Shown piece after piece: positions 1-12,752 of a stretch of 64,000 nt of DNA (its first letter is position 1; each line of letters opens with the position of its first letter). Source of the DNA: Ectocarpus siliculosus (lineage: Eukaryota > Sar > Phaeophyceae > Ectocarpales > Ectocarpaceae); the NCBI GenBank assembly GCA_000310025.1, contig FN649727.1, positions 5,618,027 to 5,682,026 of the forward strand, written 5' to 3'. The translations under genes and the position numbers were made by a program. Below the pieces are notes generated by a model. The model did no database searches. It was not told the DNA's origin and saw only the letters and a list, made by a program, of their open reading frames with translations.

Positions 1-3000
1 CGCCCGCCGCAGCTGCCCCCCCTCGTACAAAGCAATAGAACTCTCAACATCACACCTCGTCCCCTCGCGAGACAACTATCACACAAGCCACAAACAACTG
101 GGCGCACCACCATCACAAACTCGAAGCACGACCAACAAACAGCACGTCAAAAAACTACCTACACACATCCACCCACAATCCGCGGCGGCACTCAAGCATT
201 CCTTACAGGGAAAAAAAAAAAATCTCACCGGAGCTCGTCTCGCCGTGCCCTTAGTTCCTCCCCGCTCTCCCTCTTCCGCCCGAGGGCCTCCCGCTGCTCC
301 CTCTCTAAGCGCCCCAGCTCGCCCACCAGGTCGGCCTTATCCCGAGCCAGCTCTAGCGACCGGCGAGCGACCGTCGCCTCCCTCTGAGACCTGGTCAGCT
401 GCGCCTCTGCTACTGTCTGGGACACCCGGAGGATCTCCCCGCGCTCGTGGATGATGTTGGGCGAAACGGGCTGTCCGCATGTGTGGCAGGCACCCTTTGG
501 GCGGGATTGGGGGAGGGACGGTAACAAGCAAACCGGTTGAGTGATCTGGTGCCCTGCAGGTCTTGGTTGAGAATAAAGTTGCAACAGATTGGGTGCGCCG
601 CTCTCCCCCGTCTTCCTTCTGCATCTCTCACGCCAATCCGTTCGTTCGACCCCCGTCAAAACCACTCTATTCCGATCATCAACCCTAACGCTCCTCTGCG
701 ACCACTTAGCATCTTGCTCTTGCGTCGCTATTACTCCGCTCAGCACGGATGTACTCACTTACAACTCGCGACGCTTTCCTTCGTACCTCTACCGGCACTA
801 ATTTCTCTTTCAACGTCGTACGTATTCATCCACCTATTAACGCTGCTCGCCGCCCCCAACCAACCCAACGCCCCACCCCCATCAACAGCGCCACCGCTCA
901 CCACCTCTCACTCTACACGTATCCACACCTTGCCGACCACTTCGAGACCCGCGTGCGCCTGGACAGCCTCGGCCGCGTGCCTGAGGGCGGCCTGTGCGTC
1001 CGCGAGAGAGGCTCGCGAGGACGAGGCGAGCCCCTCCGCCCGCTCAACCTCGCGAGACGCCGCAAGCGCCGCCGCTGCTGCGGTCTGGTCCGGGCTCTCC
1101 CCGCCTGATCTGTTGATGCTGGCGAGCTCGGCTGCAACCACCCCCCCCCCCCCCCCCCCCGGTGTAGATTTTTTTGAGTCCGTGTGACAACGGAGCAACG
1201 GCAAGAACGTTGGATGCAAGCGGTATCGGTCTAGAGTTTCCGTTTTGCGAACGGTAGTCGGTGGATAAACAAAAAGGCAAAGGGATAACAATTAAAAGGG
1301 ATTCTCTCTGTGGTCTTCCTCCCGTGTTGACAAGTCCCGGCTGATGATTCCAAAACATAACGAAAGGTGTCAAAAACTGCTGGCTAGAACAGATGGGGAC
1401 ACAACATACACAATTGCGTTGGGCGTACAAGGGTGGAGTAGATCAAGCGAGCACGCAAACGCGTTTCCCGCCAAGCGGTTACACGGCGAAACCAACCAAA
1501 AACGACCGTTCTTCACAAGCGCGCTAACCGGCAGCCTACCTGCTCCTACCACCACCCTGTGCGCAAAGAGTCAATCCCTCTGCCTGCACTGTAAAAAAAA
1601 TCACCCCCAGACACCCGGCGTTTCCGGATAGCACGCACATCGGGTCACGCTTCAAACAACGAACAGAGAAAACACATTTTCCCCGACGAAGCAAAAATCT
1701 CCCACTCGTGGTTTCCCTCGCGGTAATTCTCGACCTACCTACTCAACTTAGCCGCTACGATGCAACGCCCGCCCTCCGGCAGCATCATCACCACCACCAT
1801 CACCACCACTATCGCCCACAAACGCACCCCACAGATCAGGATCCCTTTTTCGCAGCAGTACCAGTTTCTCCTTCACCCCGAGCTCCGCGCGTTCCGAGTC
1901 TGCCAGTGCCGCCTCGCTCCGCTGCACGTCCCGGCGGAGGAAGGAGACGCGCTCTTGTGCCGCCTTCGCCTCGCCTGTCGTATTTTTAGTAGACAAACAA
2001 ACGACAGGTTTTCCAAATAAAGAGGCACGAAGAATGGAACGGACAACAACCAACTTTGGTGGTGCCACGACAGCACTTGCGCGTGCATGTGTATTTGTGG
2101 GCTGGAGGGATGCTCTTCGTGTGGTTTCAAGTCGTGGCGGCTAAAAGACCGACTGGAATGGTTGGGAAGGGTTAGGTTGGGTTTAGAATTCACGTAAGAC
2201 ATATTTGCCCCAATCCCGAAACAAAGCGCGTGTGCTGCGACAACACCCCTGGCGCAATACGTGTCCCCCCACCGCCTGCCCCGCCTCTCGTCTCATTTCC
2301 TTACCCGTTACCCCACCACTGCCTGCATCCATCCTCTCGCTCGCTTCAACGACATCTTATTCCATCCTGCCATCCCTTCCCCACAACCCCCGTCTCTTCA
2401 ACTCACCCAGCAACCTCATTCTCTGGTCGGTCCAGCCCCGTGCAAGCTCTTCCACCTCCAGCCTCAGCAGCCTTAGCGCCTCCTCGGCAACCTCGGCGTC
2501 GTCCCGCGCCCGCCTGGCGTCCAACCTCGCCTGCCCGCTTGCCCCGCCCGCGGCCTCTTCTTCCAACGCTGCTACTGCCGTGTCTACATCCGTCGCCCCC
2601 GCAGCGGGTTCCTTGCTGTCTCCCCCTTCTCTAGAATTGACCCCGTCGGCAGCAGCAGTAGCGGCGTTTTTGGTGCCGGTCTTGCTGGGCTGCTTCCCTT
2701 CCGCTACGTCCGCAATCGGTGCATCGGACTCGCCCGCCGACGTTGATGCTGTGGGCGCTCCTGAGGCGGAGGTGGCGGCGGCGGCGGCGGCTTCTCTTCG
2801 CGCACGCTGCAGCTCTTCCGTCAGCCTCGCCAGGTCCTCTCGCCGAGTAACGGCCTGCCACACGCCCGTGCAAACGAAACTCGACGATGTTTGCCACTAC
2901 TTTTCATTCAGCGTGCACATCGAGTGCAATGCCATTGCAATATCTGTCGTGTGCCACGTCGCCCACACGCGCGCGAGTGGCAGCATGTAGCCGCTTAACC

Positions 3001-6000
3001 TAGGCTACGGTGAAACTAGTCTTTACAAGTGGTAGACGTAGCGGCCGTCGTTGTTTCATGAAAATTCATAGACGCCTTCTCTTCATCCGCCGACCCTACG
3101 GCAGGGCACCTTTCTATCCTCTTAAAGACAAACACGAAACAACAACGAGCACCACAAAATGTACACGAACGAAAACAAACCAGGCGAACAACGAGAAACA
3201 GAGCGCGTCCGGGGGAACCGCGTTGACCTCTCCTGCCCCCGCCCGGCGTACATGCCTCCCCGACCCCCTACCCCTGTAGTACTCCACCCACCCTTTCTCT
3301 AAACCTTGCGGCTTCCTCGTCGCTTTTCCTTGCCGTGACCCTGCTACGTGAGGCTAAATCCTGCCACAGATCCATCGGCACCTGTTCAAACGCCACACGA
3401 AACCAAGAGGCGCAGGGAGAACACGAGCGCCGATGGGGGGGGGGGGTGTACTCATAGTCGTGCATGCCGTAGTCGTTTGACCATTGACCTCGCATCCCTA
3501 CAAAGCCGGGACGGAGCACGCCGGGTTCTCACCGGACCAGGCTCTCACATCACCAAGCGCGAAGCGCCGTGAGGTATTTGGCGAGTCGCATGAAGGGTGA
3601 GCTGCATCCTGCTAAGGGTGTTCGGCATCTTGTGCTTACTTCCTTGCGTACGGATGACAGCTACGTATGACTTAATTTATTTTCTGGTGCTTTCACTTCC
3701 AGAGACAGTTGTAAGCACTGTGTAACTGCCTCGAGGAAGCTTGACCATTTTAACACAACGTGGTGCGATCATCCCCCGTTGCGCGGAGTGAGGTTTCTCG
3801 ACCCCGCACAACATGATCTACTCGACCACCATTATGGTTACCGCCAAAAAAAAAACCAGAGGTAAAAAAAAAAGACGGTAACCTGGTTGCCGAGTTCACG
3901 AGGTGAATTGGCTTGTTTTACAACGTCGTTGCCAAGCGACGAAAACCCAAACCCCGATGGCAAACACCGGGGGGGGGCGGCTTGTTTTACAACGTCGTTG
4001 CCAAGCGACGAAAACCCAACCCCGATGGGGGGGGGGGGGGGAGGGGGTCAAGACTATAATGCAATTCGGGGTAGACAGCGTGTGTTCCGGGGTAAAAGCG
4101 GGGTAATACCGTCTCGAAGAATGTACGAGATAAGAGACCACGACACACACCAATGCATGCAGTACACACCACGGAAGTGGGCATTATTATTACCAGAAGC
4201 GCCAGGTCTTCCTTGAGCTGAGCGTCCGTGCTCTCCAGTAGGCCGTTGAGGTGGTGCTGCCCCTGAAAGATACCGCGCCCTAGTACGTGCGAGGACAGCC
4301 CGAGCTCGTCCTCTAGAACCACCTGCGTCTCTCTGCCAAACGGGACGCAAAGAAAAAGAAACCAGTGGGGTTAAGAAAAGGGTGAGAGCGTGGACTGGGG
4401 CAGGGCCCGTTGGTCGATTTGTTACGTCATACGACACACACGGGAGAATCAAGGCGGGGGGGGCAGGCGGTAGGGAATGAGAAGGTGGACAGAGGGGAGG
4501 GGCAGAGGGTCGCGCGAACCGCAGTATTCGTGTCTAACCAACTCCATAAAACGCCCGAACAAATACCACAACCACGCGCACTTCCTCTGGCATACGAATC
4601 CAGTTGCATTTAGTGCAACCCGCGGCTGCCGGAAAAACCACCAAGCATCTCGCCCTCTTTACCAACCTACTGTAACCGCTTCCTATCTCCGTGCCCGCTC
4701 CTTCCACCTCAGAACTCACTTTGCTATCTGGCGGGTCAAGTCCTTCCCGTCGTGCTTGAGGAACAGCTGGTTCACCCGCGCCCCCTTCCGCCGCTTCAGC
4801 CAAAGGGGTTTCCCGTTGAGCGTGGCCGTGAGGGTCACCTCCGCCACCGCCGACCGCCGCGAGCCTTCCTCGTTCCCGCCTGTGAGGAGGAAAGCAACAA
4901 GCAAAATGCGGGGGTGGCGTAGCAGGTGTTCACACCTCAACCTTGCAAGCAAAAATGGCAGCCAACGCCGAGGCCAGCGGTGCGGTCGGCAGCAGCACCC
5001 CTCTCTATCCTGCTCTTCCTCGGACGCAGCAACAGCACCACAGCATCAATCAGGAGTCGTCGAGAGCGACGATAGCGGTACGCCGCCTTGTCCGTCCGGC
5101 GAGATATGTTTAGAAAATCACGAAACGTCATCACCACACCGAAAACTGGCACATTGGGGAGTCTACCGACGGAAGGAGTGGCTGCCGCTGATGGGTTGGG
5201 CACCGGCAAGCCCGCCGCAATCGCGGGTCCGGCAAGAAGCACGGACGGTGTCAGCACCGCCGTGCAGGAGATTGACTCACCGGTGGAGGTAGCGGAAGAT
5301 GCCGAGGAGACCGGCGAAAGAGCGCGGGTCACCTCGTGGACCACGTCGGCCACGCGGCCGTCAGACACGGGCCTAGTGTTCGAAGATTGGAAGAACACGA
5401 AAGCAAACAAACAAACAAACAAACAAAAAAAGGGTCGGGACGCAAAGTGCACGCACGTAGAGGGTTAGGCAGCATACAGCAGGCACGGCGTCCCCAATAC
5501 AATGTATCCACCTTAGGGGCAGTGAGAGAGGTACAGTGAGAGGTAGGAAGAGACACAGATTGCTCCACACCAACGGCACATACCGAGAGACAACTGACGC
5601 CAGCGTAAGCCATCAAGGCGGTACTAATGAGCTAACAGGGGCATGCCCCATTTTCACCGACAGAGACGTGCACGAAGAAAACAAACTCATACCGGTATAT
5701 CCAAAGACACCCTCAGAATGGAGGTGCCGCCTCTTGCTTGCCTTTTCCACCCTCTCCCCCTCCCCTTCCATCCCTTTCACTCTCTCACTCTCTCGATATA
5801 TTTTGCTTGCCTCCCCCCCCCTCTCCTCTCCCCTTTCCCTCCCTCCGAGTCTCTCTAAATACATTTCCATCTGTCGCAAACCAGTTCCGTTAGCACTCAT
5901 GAATCCTGCGCCACCACACCACACCACACCACACCTGGCATCGACAACGCCCGCCAGCGCCCAGAGAGCGGACATGGCCAGCGTAGTTTTCCCCGCGCCG

Positions 6001-7769
6001 TTGCTGTCTGCTCCAGAGTCGTCCAGATTACTCCCTCGAAGCAAGACAACGCCTCGCTCGTCAAGGGGATACGTGATCTGGAGAACCGTGTGTGCGTGAC
6101 GGCGGAGGGGGGGGGGGGGGGGGGGGGGGGTCCCCAAAAAATTTGGCCGACGTTACCAAAAAAAAAACGGGCCCCCCCTTGTGGTTTTAAAAAACACCCC
6201 CGGAAATTTCGGGAAGCCCCCCCCCCAGGGACCCCCCCCCCCCCNNNNNNNNNNNNNNNNNNNNNNNNNNNNNNNNNNNNNNNNNNNNNNNNNNNNNNNN
6301 NNNNNNNNNNNNNNNNNNNNNNNNNNNNNNNNNNNNNNNNNNNNGGGGGGGGGGGGGGGGGGGGGGGGGGGGTGCTCTAGAAACATGATTCGAAGTGTTA
6401 CAACAAATGAACGGGTCCCCGTCTTGGCTTTGAACAGACCACCGCGGTAAATTCGGCGATGCACCGCCCTAGGGCCAACACCACCCCCCATGAAGCAGGA
6501 GCTTCACGAAAGCATTCCAAAACATGTAGCGTGAAATTTCCAGATGTGACAGACCGAGACGTTTCACCAAGGCGGGTGAATCTCTACGAAACCCACCAGC
6601 GAGAGAGCCAGAGAGTCGATCGACCCCTACAGCAGTACAGCGCCGAAAAACCATGACACCCTTCACATAAAAATATAGTGCTATTTTTTTCGTCGCGGGC
6701 GGGGGGTTACACGGCAAGCCAGCCCACCAGCCTGCCGTTTCCCCCCTGTTCCACAGCGTCATCATCGCCCACCTCATCGCGAAACGGCCCGAAGTTCTTG
6801 AGCTGGATGCTGTGCAGCGCCAGGGACGTGTGGCGGTCCTCTCGCCCACGTTCCTTCCAGGTAAAAAGTCGGGGTTCAAGAAAAAAACAAAACGTAAAAA
6901 CAGCAGCACCGCCATGAGTTTCGTTTGCTGAGCAATGGGGGAAGATGGGCCTTGAAAGAATCAAAAACAATGTTCCGCACGGCAGGAGCAATCTTGGTTG
7001 TGGGTGGTGAATTAGCTACGGTGACTGACACTCCTTGACGTTTCTGATATATTGTGGCGCGTTTCCTTGCTTTCGGATTCGGAAAGTGGCCGGGTAGCGT
7101 GCCGCGCTTCGGAAGATAACTCGCCGCTGTGGGCGTGCCGGGGCAGTGTTCTTGTCGATGACCACTGCAGCCTTCGGGAGGAGGGAGGTAGTCTCCAGCT
7201 ACATACTGGAGGGCACCAACGATGGTCCTGTTCAGCTTCAACTATATGCCGGGAGCTGGCAAGCAGCCACCGCCTGCTCGAAATTGCCGACGAAGTTCAT
7301 GCAACCCCTCTTCCAACAACCAACAGATGACGCACTTCTAGGTGTGAGCACTTTGCGCACCTTCGACGCTGCCTGCTGCCCGAGGCCTTTGATGAGGCTG
7401 AACCCCAACTCTTCTACCTGCCGTTTTGTCCACGGTTAACGGGGCAGCAACAACAAAAAGAAGCGAGAGCAAACGGTCGACGTGCGATGAACGTCAAGCG
7501 CACCAGGGTGGATTGGGGTAAGGGTGCCTACCATCACTACTGCCTCGTTCGTGTCCTCTGATCGACATAGATCCTGCACAACAAACCGCACTACTTCAAA
7601 CACTCACCATGCCCATATTTTCCCGTTTCATCGTTTCATCGTTTTCTCTCTGCATGGCGTGCTTAGGTCCTCTTCTCGTATCTACGCGACGACGCAAGCG
7701 TTCCGTTGCGTGTACCTTGCATCGCGGCAGTCCAAAATCAACAAGTCATATTTCGAGACACAGTTGACC

Positions 7770-7828
<59 letters not shown>

Positions 7829-10800
7829 TTTCCCGGCTGTGCACGCATGCTCGACGCATCGCCCTCTGCAAGCGTCCCTTTGTCATGGGCGCACAATCCA
7901 GCTCCACCACGAGACTGTCGCACCCATCAGTTTTGGATCAAATCGTTTCGCGTCACGAACCTCCGAGAAAAAAACAACCAAGGAACAATATACTTTTACC
8001 TCTTTCGAGACGTTTCTGCCGCCACCCTCCCTCTCCCTCTCCAAGTAGGCGCCGAACAGCACATCGGGCGACAGGCCGGCCGAGTCCACCGGGAAGCTAT
8101 TGGCCCCGTCGGCACCGGCGACGACCGCGGGAGCGGCCAGGCCAGCCGTTCCGTTCCCGCCGGCTCCTCCGAGGAAGGGTGTGAACGGCGGGAAGGGTCT
8201 CGGCTTCTCGCGGATCTCGACCTCCACCATCTCCTGAAAAACGCGGCGCGATTTTCATTCAAATTCATTTGGATGGGATGGGCGCAAGAACCGGTTTACG
8301 AGTTGCGGGTACAGTGGCCGTGTTGCCCTTTTCGATAAGCGAGGAAAGGCCTCTGCGGGTCGGTGGCGCGGGTGTGTTTGGTGTGTTTGGTCAAAGTAAA
8401 CAACCAGCGGCGGCGGCGGCGGCGGCGACGGCAGCAGCACTGCCCTGCATAAGCTACAAACAGAAGTCTCGGTACAAGAACACCGATGGTTTCGTTTCGT
8501 GTCGCCGCGCTTTCAATTGGCGTGTCCTGAATGGTCCGTGAAATTAAAAAAAAGAAGCAGAACTGCTCCAAGTTGCTGCAACATCTTGTCCACTTTGCAT
8601 CAATACTTGAGCAGTGCTGCACCTTCATGAGCTCCCCCGCGCGCTGCCTGACGTCATCAGAACCGGCGTCCTTGACAGTCCATACCACACGGTCGCCGGG
8701 TGAGACCTTTCCCGCGAAACGCGCAACGAAAGAAGCACCAAAATGGGGGGGGGGGGTGGGCAAGGTGGAGAACGCGCGCCAACCCCCAAGCGGATGATTC
8801 GTGGGTAAACAACGCTTAGAGCGCGCAAGAGGGGCTTGTGAAGGGCAGGGAGAGCGAATGGAGTAGGTGTGGGTGCACCGGGGAGGGGGGTACTCTGTCG
8901 AAAGGCAGCACAAACACGAAACCCTTTCCCGCTGCCAAAAGGACGCACCCACCACTGGAACACGCTGCTTCAAAAAACATACCAACACACATCGTTTGCT
9001 CTCGCGGGCACTCTTACGTCCTAGTTCGACATTATCAGTCGTGTTGTGCACCACCCGCACACCCACAACTGCTGTGTCGTACTGCCGCCCACCTCTCCAA
9101 CCTCGGGGAGTGGCTGTTCTGCCCCCTTGACCCTGAAGAAACGCCTGCCAATGTCGAGCGGGACGAGCTCTTTCTCTTCCCAGGTTTCGGCGTCCAGCAC
9201 GATGAGCGCCTTCGATTGCCCGGACTCCGACAGGGCGGTCTGTTCGCCCAGATAGGAAGAAATATAGAGTGACAAGAGTCATGATACGGTATGGCATAGC
9301 ATCGTGCGCCACTCACCACCCACTTCACGCGCCATTTAACGTTGGGCCTACGGATGCCACGAGACGGCGTGAGGTGCGACAGCAAAAAGGTCATGGTGCG
9401 AACCAAAAAATAAACGAAACAGACGAAACAGACCTCCACACGAAAAATGATGGAATCAGCTAACCGGCACGACAAGACCTCGAAGCAAGCAGAGCAAAGC
9501 AACGCGACTCGGGATGCCACAGTTAACGTAGCGCCTCTATACAGCGGTCGCCCACCCACGCACACCTGGTACGGGGAGCCGACGTAGCGGATGAAGCCGT
9601 CTCGCCCGCCGAGCGTGTGGGGCTTGTGGACGTGTCCCGAGAACGCCGGCACGTTCGGCGGGAAGGCCGACCTCGGGATGCCGGAGTGTGACGAGACGTC
9701 GCCGTTCATGGCCGCTCCCTTGATGTCCACGTGGCAGAATATCGCCCTGTACGCGAGGGAGGCAAGAAGCGTTTGGTAGCACGTACTCGGGTGTCTCGTC
9801 TTCTTGGGGCTGTACCGAGGGAAGCGGGATTGTTGTCTGGGACGGTGGCGGTTTGTTTCTTTGTCTACATAGCCGCGAAAAATACGCAATTCCTCCGAAG
9901 ATCTGTAACTTACAGCAGCAGCAGCAGCAGCAGCAGCGTGGAAGCACACACAGATACACACACAACGCGCTCCGAAACAAGCGTTTATGTACGTAGCACA
10001 TAGGTGCCACTCGATGGTAGTGCCCCTTGGCGGCACAGCGGTCACAAGGATGGTCAAACACAGAAAAAATAGAGGCACTCACCCCGCGCCACGGGCCTCG
10101 TCGCTACCCAGGAGGCCTTCCATCTCGGTGTTGTTCCTCCGGTGGGGTATCCAGAGAGCGCCGAGGAAGAGCGTTGGTTCCGACAGAACCAGCGCCTATG
10201 CGATGGATGCGAAACCACACGAAACAATAGTGGGGGGGGGGAGAGCAATTATTTCAAAAAGAGGGTGGTTGGGAATACACAACCCGCGCGATCAAAGCAC
10301 GTAGCGATGGACGGGAGTAACGGGAGTAACGGGAGTAATGTTCGAATCGGCTACGTTAAAGCGTTAAAGGTGTAGGCAAGGTACGCAGGTTGGAACCAAC
10401 ATGAGAGAGCAGGCATTCCACGCTGCACTTTCGCGTTTTTTCTTCGAGGTGCTGTGTCCGAGTAAATTTTGCTGACGGTGCAGCATGCTCTAACCCTAAG
10501 TACCGTCATGCGCTCATTTGAAACACTGCCGCCCTGCTGTACCCCGCCACAAACCGTCCACAGCCACGCCAACCCACACAGGGGATCTGGATACGCTCTC
10601 GCACCAGTCGGCATGTACCGCCTGATACGCATAGAAACAATCGATGGGCCTCGTCCAAGCTTAGAATGGGGGCGACTCCCAAGACCATGAGTTTTCTGGC
10701 CGACCCACCCCTCGACACCGCCGACCGGCCTAAAAAACCGCCGTGCTAACCTACCTGCATCGGATCGGTGAAGGCGAACTGCAGCGGGGTAAGGGCGTGC

Positions 10801-12752
10801 ATCCCGCCGCCGAGGGTGACCTGGTCATGGTTGCCGGGGATCATCACTACCGGCCGTGTCCAGGTCGCCAGGTGCTCCATCACCGGAACCAGAAGGTCCA
10901 CCTTTCGGAGTTGTTCGATTTCGGCATGGCATGTTGTTGGCGGCATCAGAGGGGTTAGGGTTAGGCTTGCGTGTATTTCAGTACACAAGACAAGGGCCTG
11001 CACTTTCAGAACTGTCCGCTGTCGTGGAATCAATCCACTATTGTAGACTTCACAGCCCAACATACACTACTTGTGGAGCCCCATGAATACCTTGAGGGCC
11101 AACCCCACTGTCATTGGTTGAACACGGGACAAAGACACCGTACGAGTACACGGCTCTACAGCAAGAATCTTGTGAGCCTGTTCTAACAAGCGTCGGGAAC
11201 GGGTGCACCAATCAGAGAAAAGTGCAAGAACGCTCGGCATCACCTTGAGAGAACCTCTGGCGTGCCAAAAGTCGCCCAGAAACGCGATCCCGCAAGCCGA
11301 GCGCTTCATCGCCTCCTCGTTCACGCGATCAAGCACCTGTTGTTAAGCAGATGAACGCAAGCGACGGGAGCCAGGTGTCCGTACCATGATTAGGAGGGCG
11401 GGACACAACAGCGGTCGACCGCCGTGGTCGAAAAACAAATCAGAGGCGACCTGGGAAATACAGGTACAAAAGGGCATCCTACTACTCTTTGGCGGATGAA
11501 AGCTTGAGCAGCATTCGCAATACCTCTTAGAGAAGCAAAGCGACAGTAATCCCTCGAACGACACGTGCACCACACCACCACCACACCACAACACACCACG
11601 CCACGCCACGCTCCGTACCTCCAAAGAAACGGCGAGCGAGGCTGGAGACACATGCAGGTCCGAGAACACCAGCCATTCCTTCATCGTAGCGTGCGCCAAA
11701 CCGTCGGCGCTCATGTTGAAAACAGCGGTCGTGGCCGTCTCGCTGGCTTTCTCTGCTAATGCTGCCGCCGCCGACGGCGGGGACGCTTGCAGCGAAATCG
11801 TTCGCCCCGCCAGCGATGGCGGCACAACGCCGGTCGACCCCCTCGTCGTTTTCCCTCCCGCCTTTGTTCCTTTCCCTCTTGCGACAGCCTTGCCTCCTGT
11901 GCCGGCAACGGCTGTGGCGGCGGCCGATCCAGGCGCCGCGGCCACCTCCTTGGTTTTCCCATTCCTCTTGGTCGAGGCGGAACGTCGTCGCTTTGCCGCT
12001 GGCGTTTTGGCTGCTGGAGAAGCCGCCGCCGCCTCCACCGCTGCCTCCACCGCCGCCGATGTCCCCGCCGATGTCTCCGCCGCTGTGGACGGCGACGCGT
12101 ACGCGTTGCCGAGAGGCTCCATGTTCATCCTTCGAGTCGACACGGGACCACTTGGTCTCGAGGCAGCATCGGCCTCCGTTCCCAGTGCTTTCCCGCTGGC
12201 TGCCCCGCCGCCTCCTCCTCCTCCCCAACTCTCCAGCAGGTCTACTTTCCACCAGCCTCCGGCCTTCCCCACGACCGTGCCGAGGCGGCCGGTGTCAAGC
12301 AAGCGCACGCGAGTTCCGGCGACGATGGCAGCGCTGCTCATGGTGGGCTTATCTTCCGGCGTTTTCGGTCTTCTGGTGGTGGTGTCATCTTTGGCGGCCT
12401 TCATCTCGGTGCTGGTAGAAAAGCCGCCGAGCCCTCGGCGAGCCGCCCTCGTGCTCCCCCGCGCTGGCGGCGCGACAATCGGTGCAGTACAAGCCCCTCC
12501 CCAGTTGCCAGGAATCGCCGGCCCTTGTCGTCGGTGGCCCGAGGATGCAAGGGCATAAAGGGTAGGCTGATTTCGGCGCCCACGCTGCTCGCACTTTGCG
12601 TTGCTACGGTCAATGGAATACCAGCCGTCGACGCCGCCGCTATGTCTATCATCCACGAGTCCGCTAGTGCGGGAGAACTCGCGCAAGGCGCGAGGCAGCC
12701 GACAACGACCGCTCTGCAGTGTTCCCGGCATGCCGCCGACAAAGGACAGCAT
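1..12752 (-). CDS. SbcD-SbcC (Mre11-Rad50-like) fusion nuclease/ATPase, 3' end beyond the window
   Basis: Exons, read right to left: 11619-12752, 11244-11336, 10755-10901, 10083-10195, 9566-9746, 9132-9239, 8623-8706, 8000-8233, 6773-6853, 5935-6077, 5333-5372, 4720-4868, 4194-4332, 3292-3381, 2407-2854, 1828-1974, 929-1131, 229-494, perhaps 1-12. Phases match throughout, giving about 1,270 residues so far. The N-terminus is basic and low-complexity, with a KOW/SH3-like motif (GTRVRLLDTGRLGTVVGKAG, about residue 146). The phosphoesterase has FSDLHVS, LGDFWHARG, IPGNHDQ, FCHVD and GHVHKPH. Exon 9 opens the ATPase (LKNFGPFRDE) with no stop between the halves. Next come a P-loop (SNGAGKTTL), a Rad50-like IFQGQHHLNGLLE segment, Ala/Glu/Arg-rich coiled coil and a zinc-hook CHTCGQPV near residue 1181. 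Walker B and the signature motif lie outside the window. A role in DNA-end or hairpin processing is inferred from the family. The start is the first ATG of the open frame; the exon 12 acceptor (GAG) is weak. Confidence 0.85.
3910..4028. repeat. Two-copy tandem duplication in an intron
   Basis: A unit of about 50 bases beginning ggcttgttttacaacgtcg occurs at 3910-3960 and again at 3979-4028, a period of 69 bases. The copies are almost identical and each ends in a G-rich run. They lie in the intron between the 4194-4332 and 3292-3381 exons of the SbcD-SbcC gene. Confidence 0.9.
6245..6344. other. Assembly gap (100 N) in an intron of the SbcD-SbcC gene
   Basis: A run of 100 N is flanked by long C and G homopolymers (about 6109-6130, 6219-6244 and 6345-6372). 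It lies in the intron between exons 9 and 10, so no coding sequence is lost. The sequence beside the gap looks like low-quality read ends. Confidence 0.95.
7771..7822. repeat. (CT)n microsatellite
   Basis: A nearly uninterrupted CT dinucleotide run lies in an intron of the SbcD-SbcC gene, just downstream of the exon at 8000-8233 in the sense of transcription. The Ser/Leu-repeat ORFs across it are artefacts. Confidence 0.9.

Noticed and set aside
1708-1989. His-repeat ORF on the plus strand
   Set aside because: It is a (cac/cat) repeat antisense to a coiled-coil exon of the SbcD-SbcC gene.
7524-8338. Plus-strand ORFs with Ser-Leu repeats
   Set aside because: They read through a CT microsatellite in an intron.
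1-12752. Bacterial contamination as the source of the SbcCD homologue
   Set aside because: The gene is broken by at least 17 phase-consistent introns, which rules out a bacterial contig.
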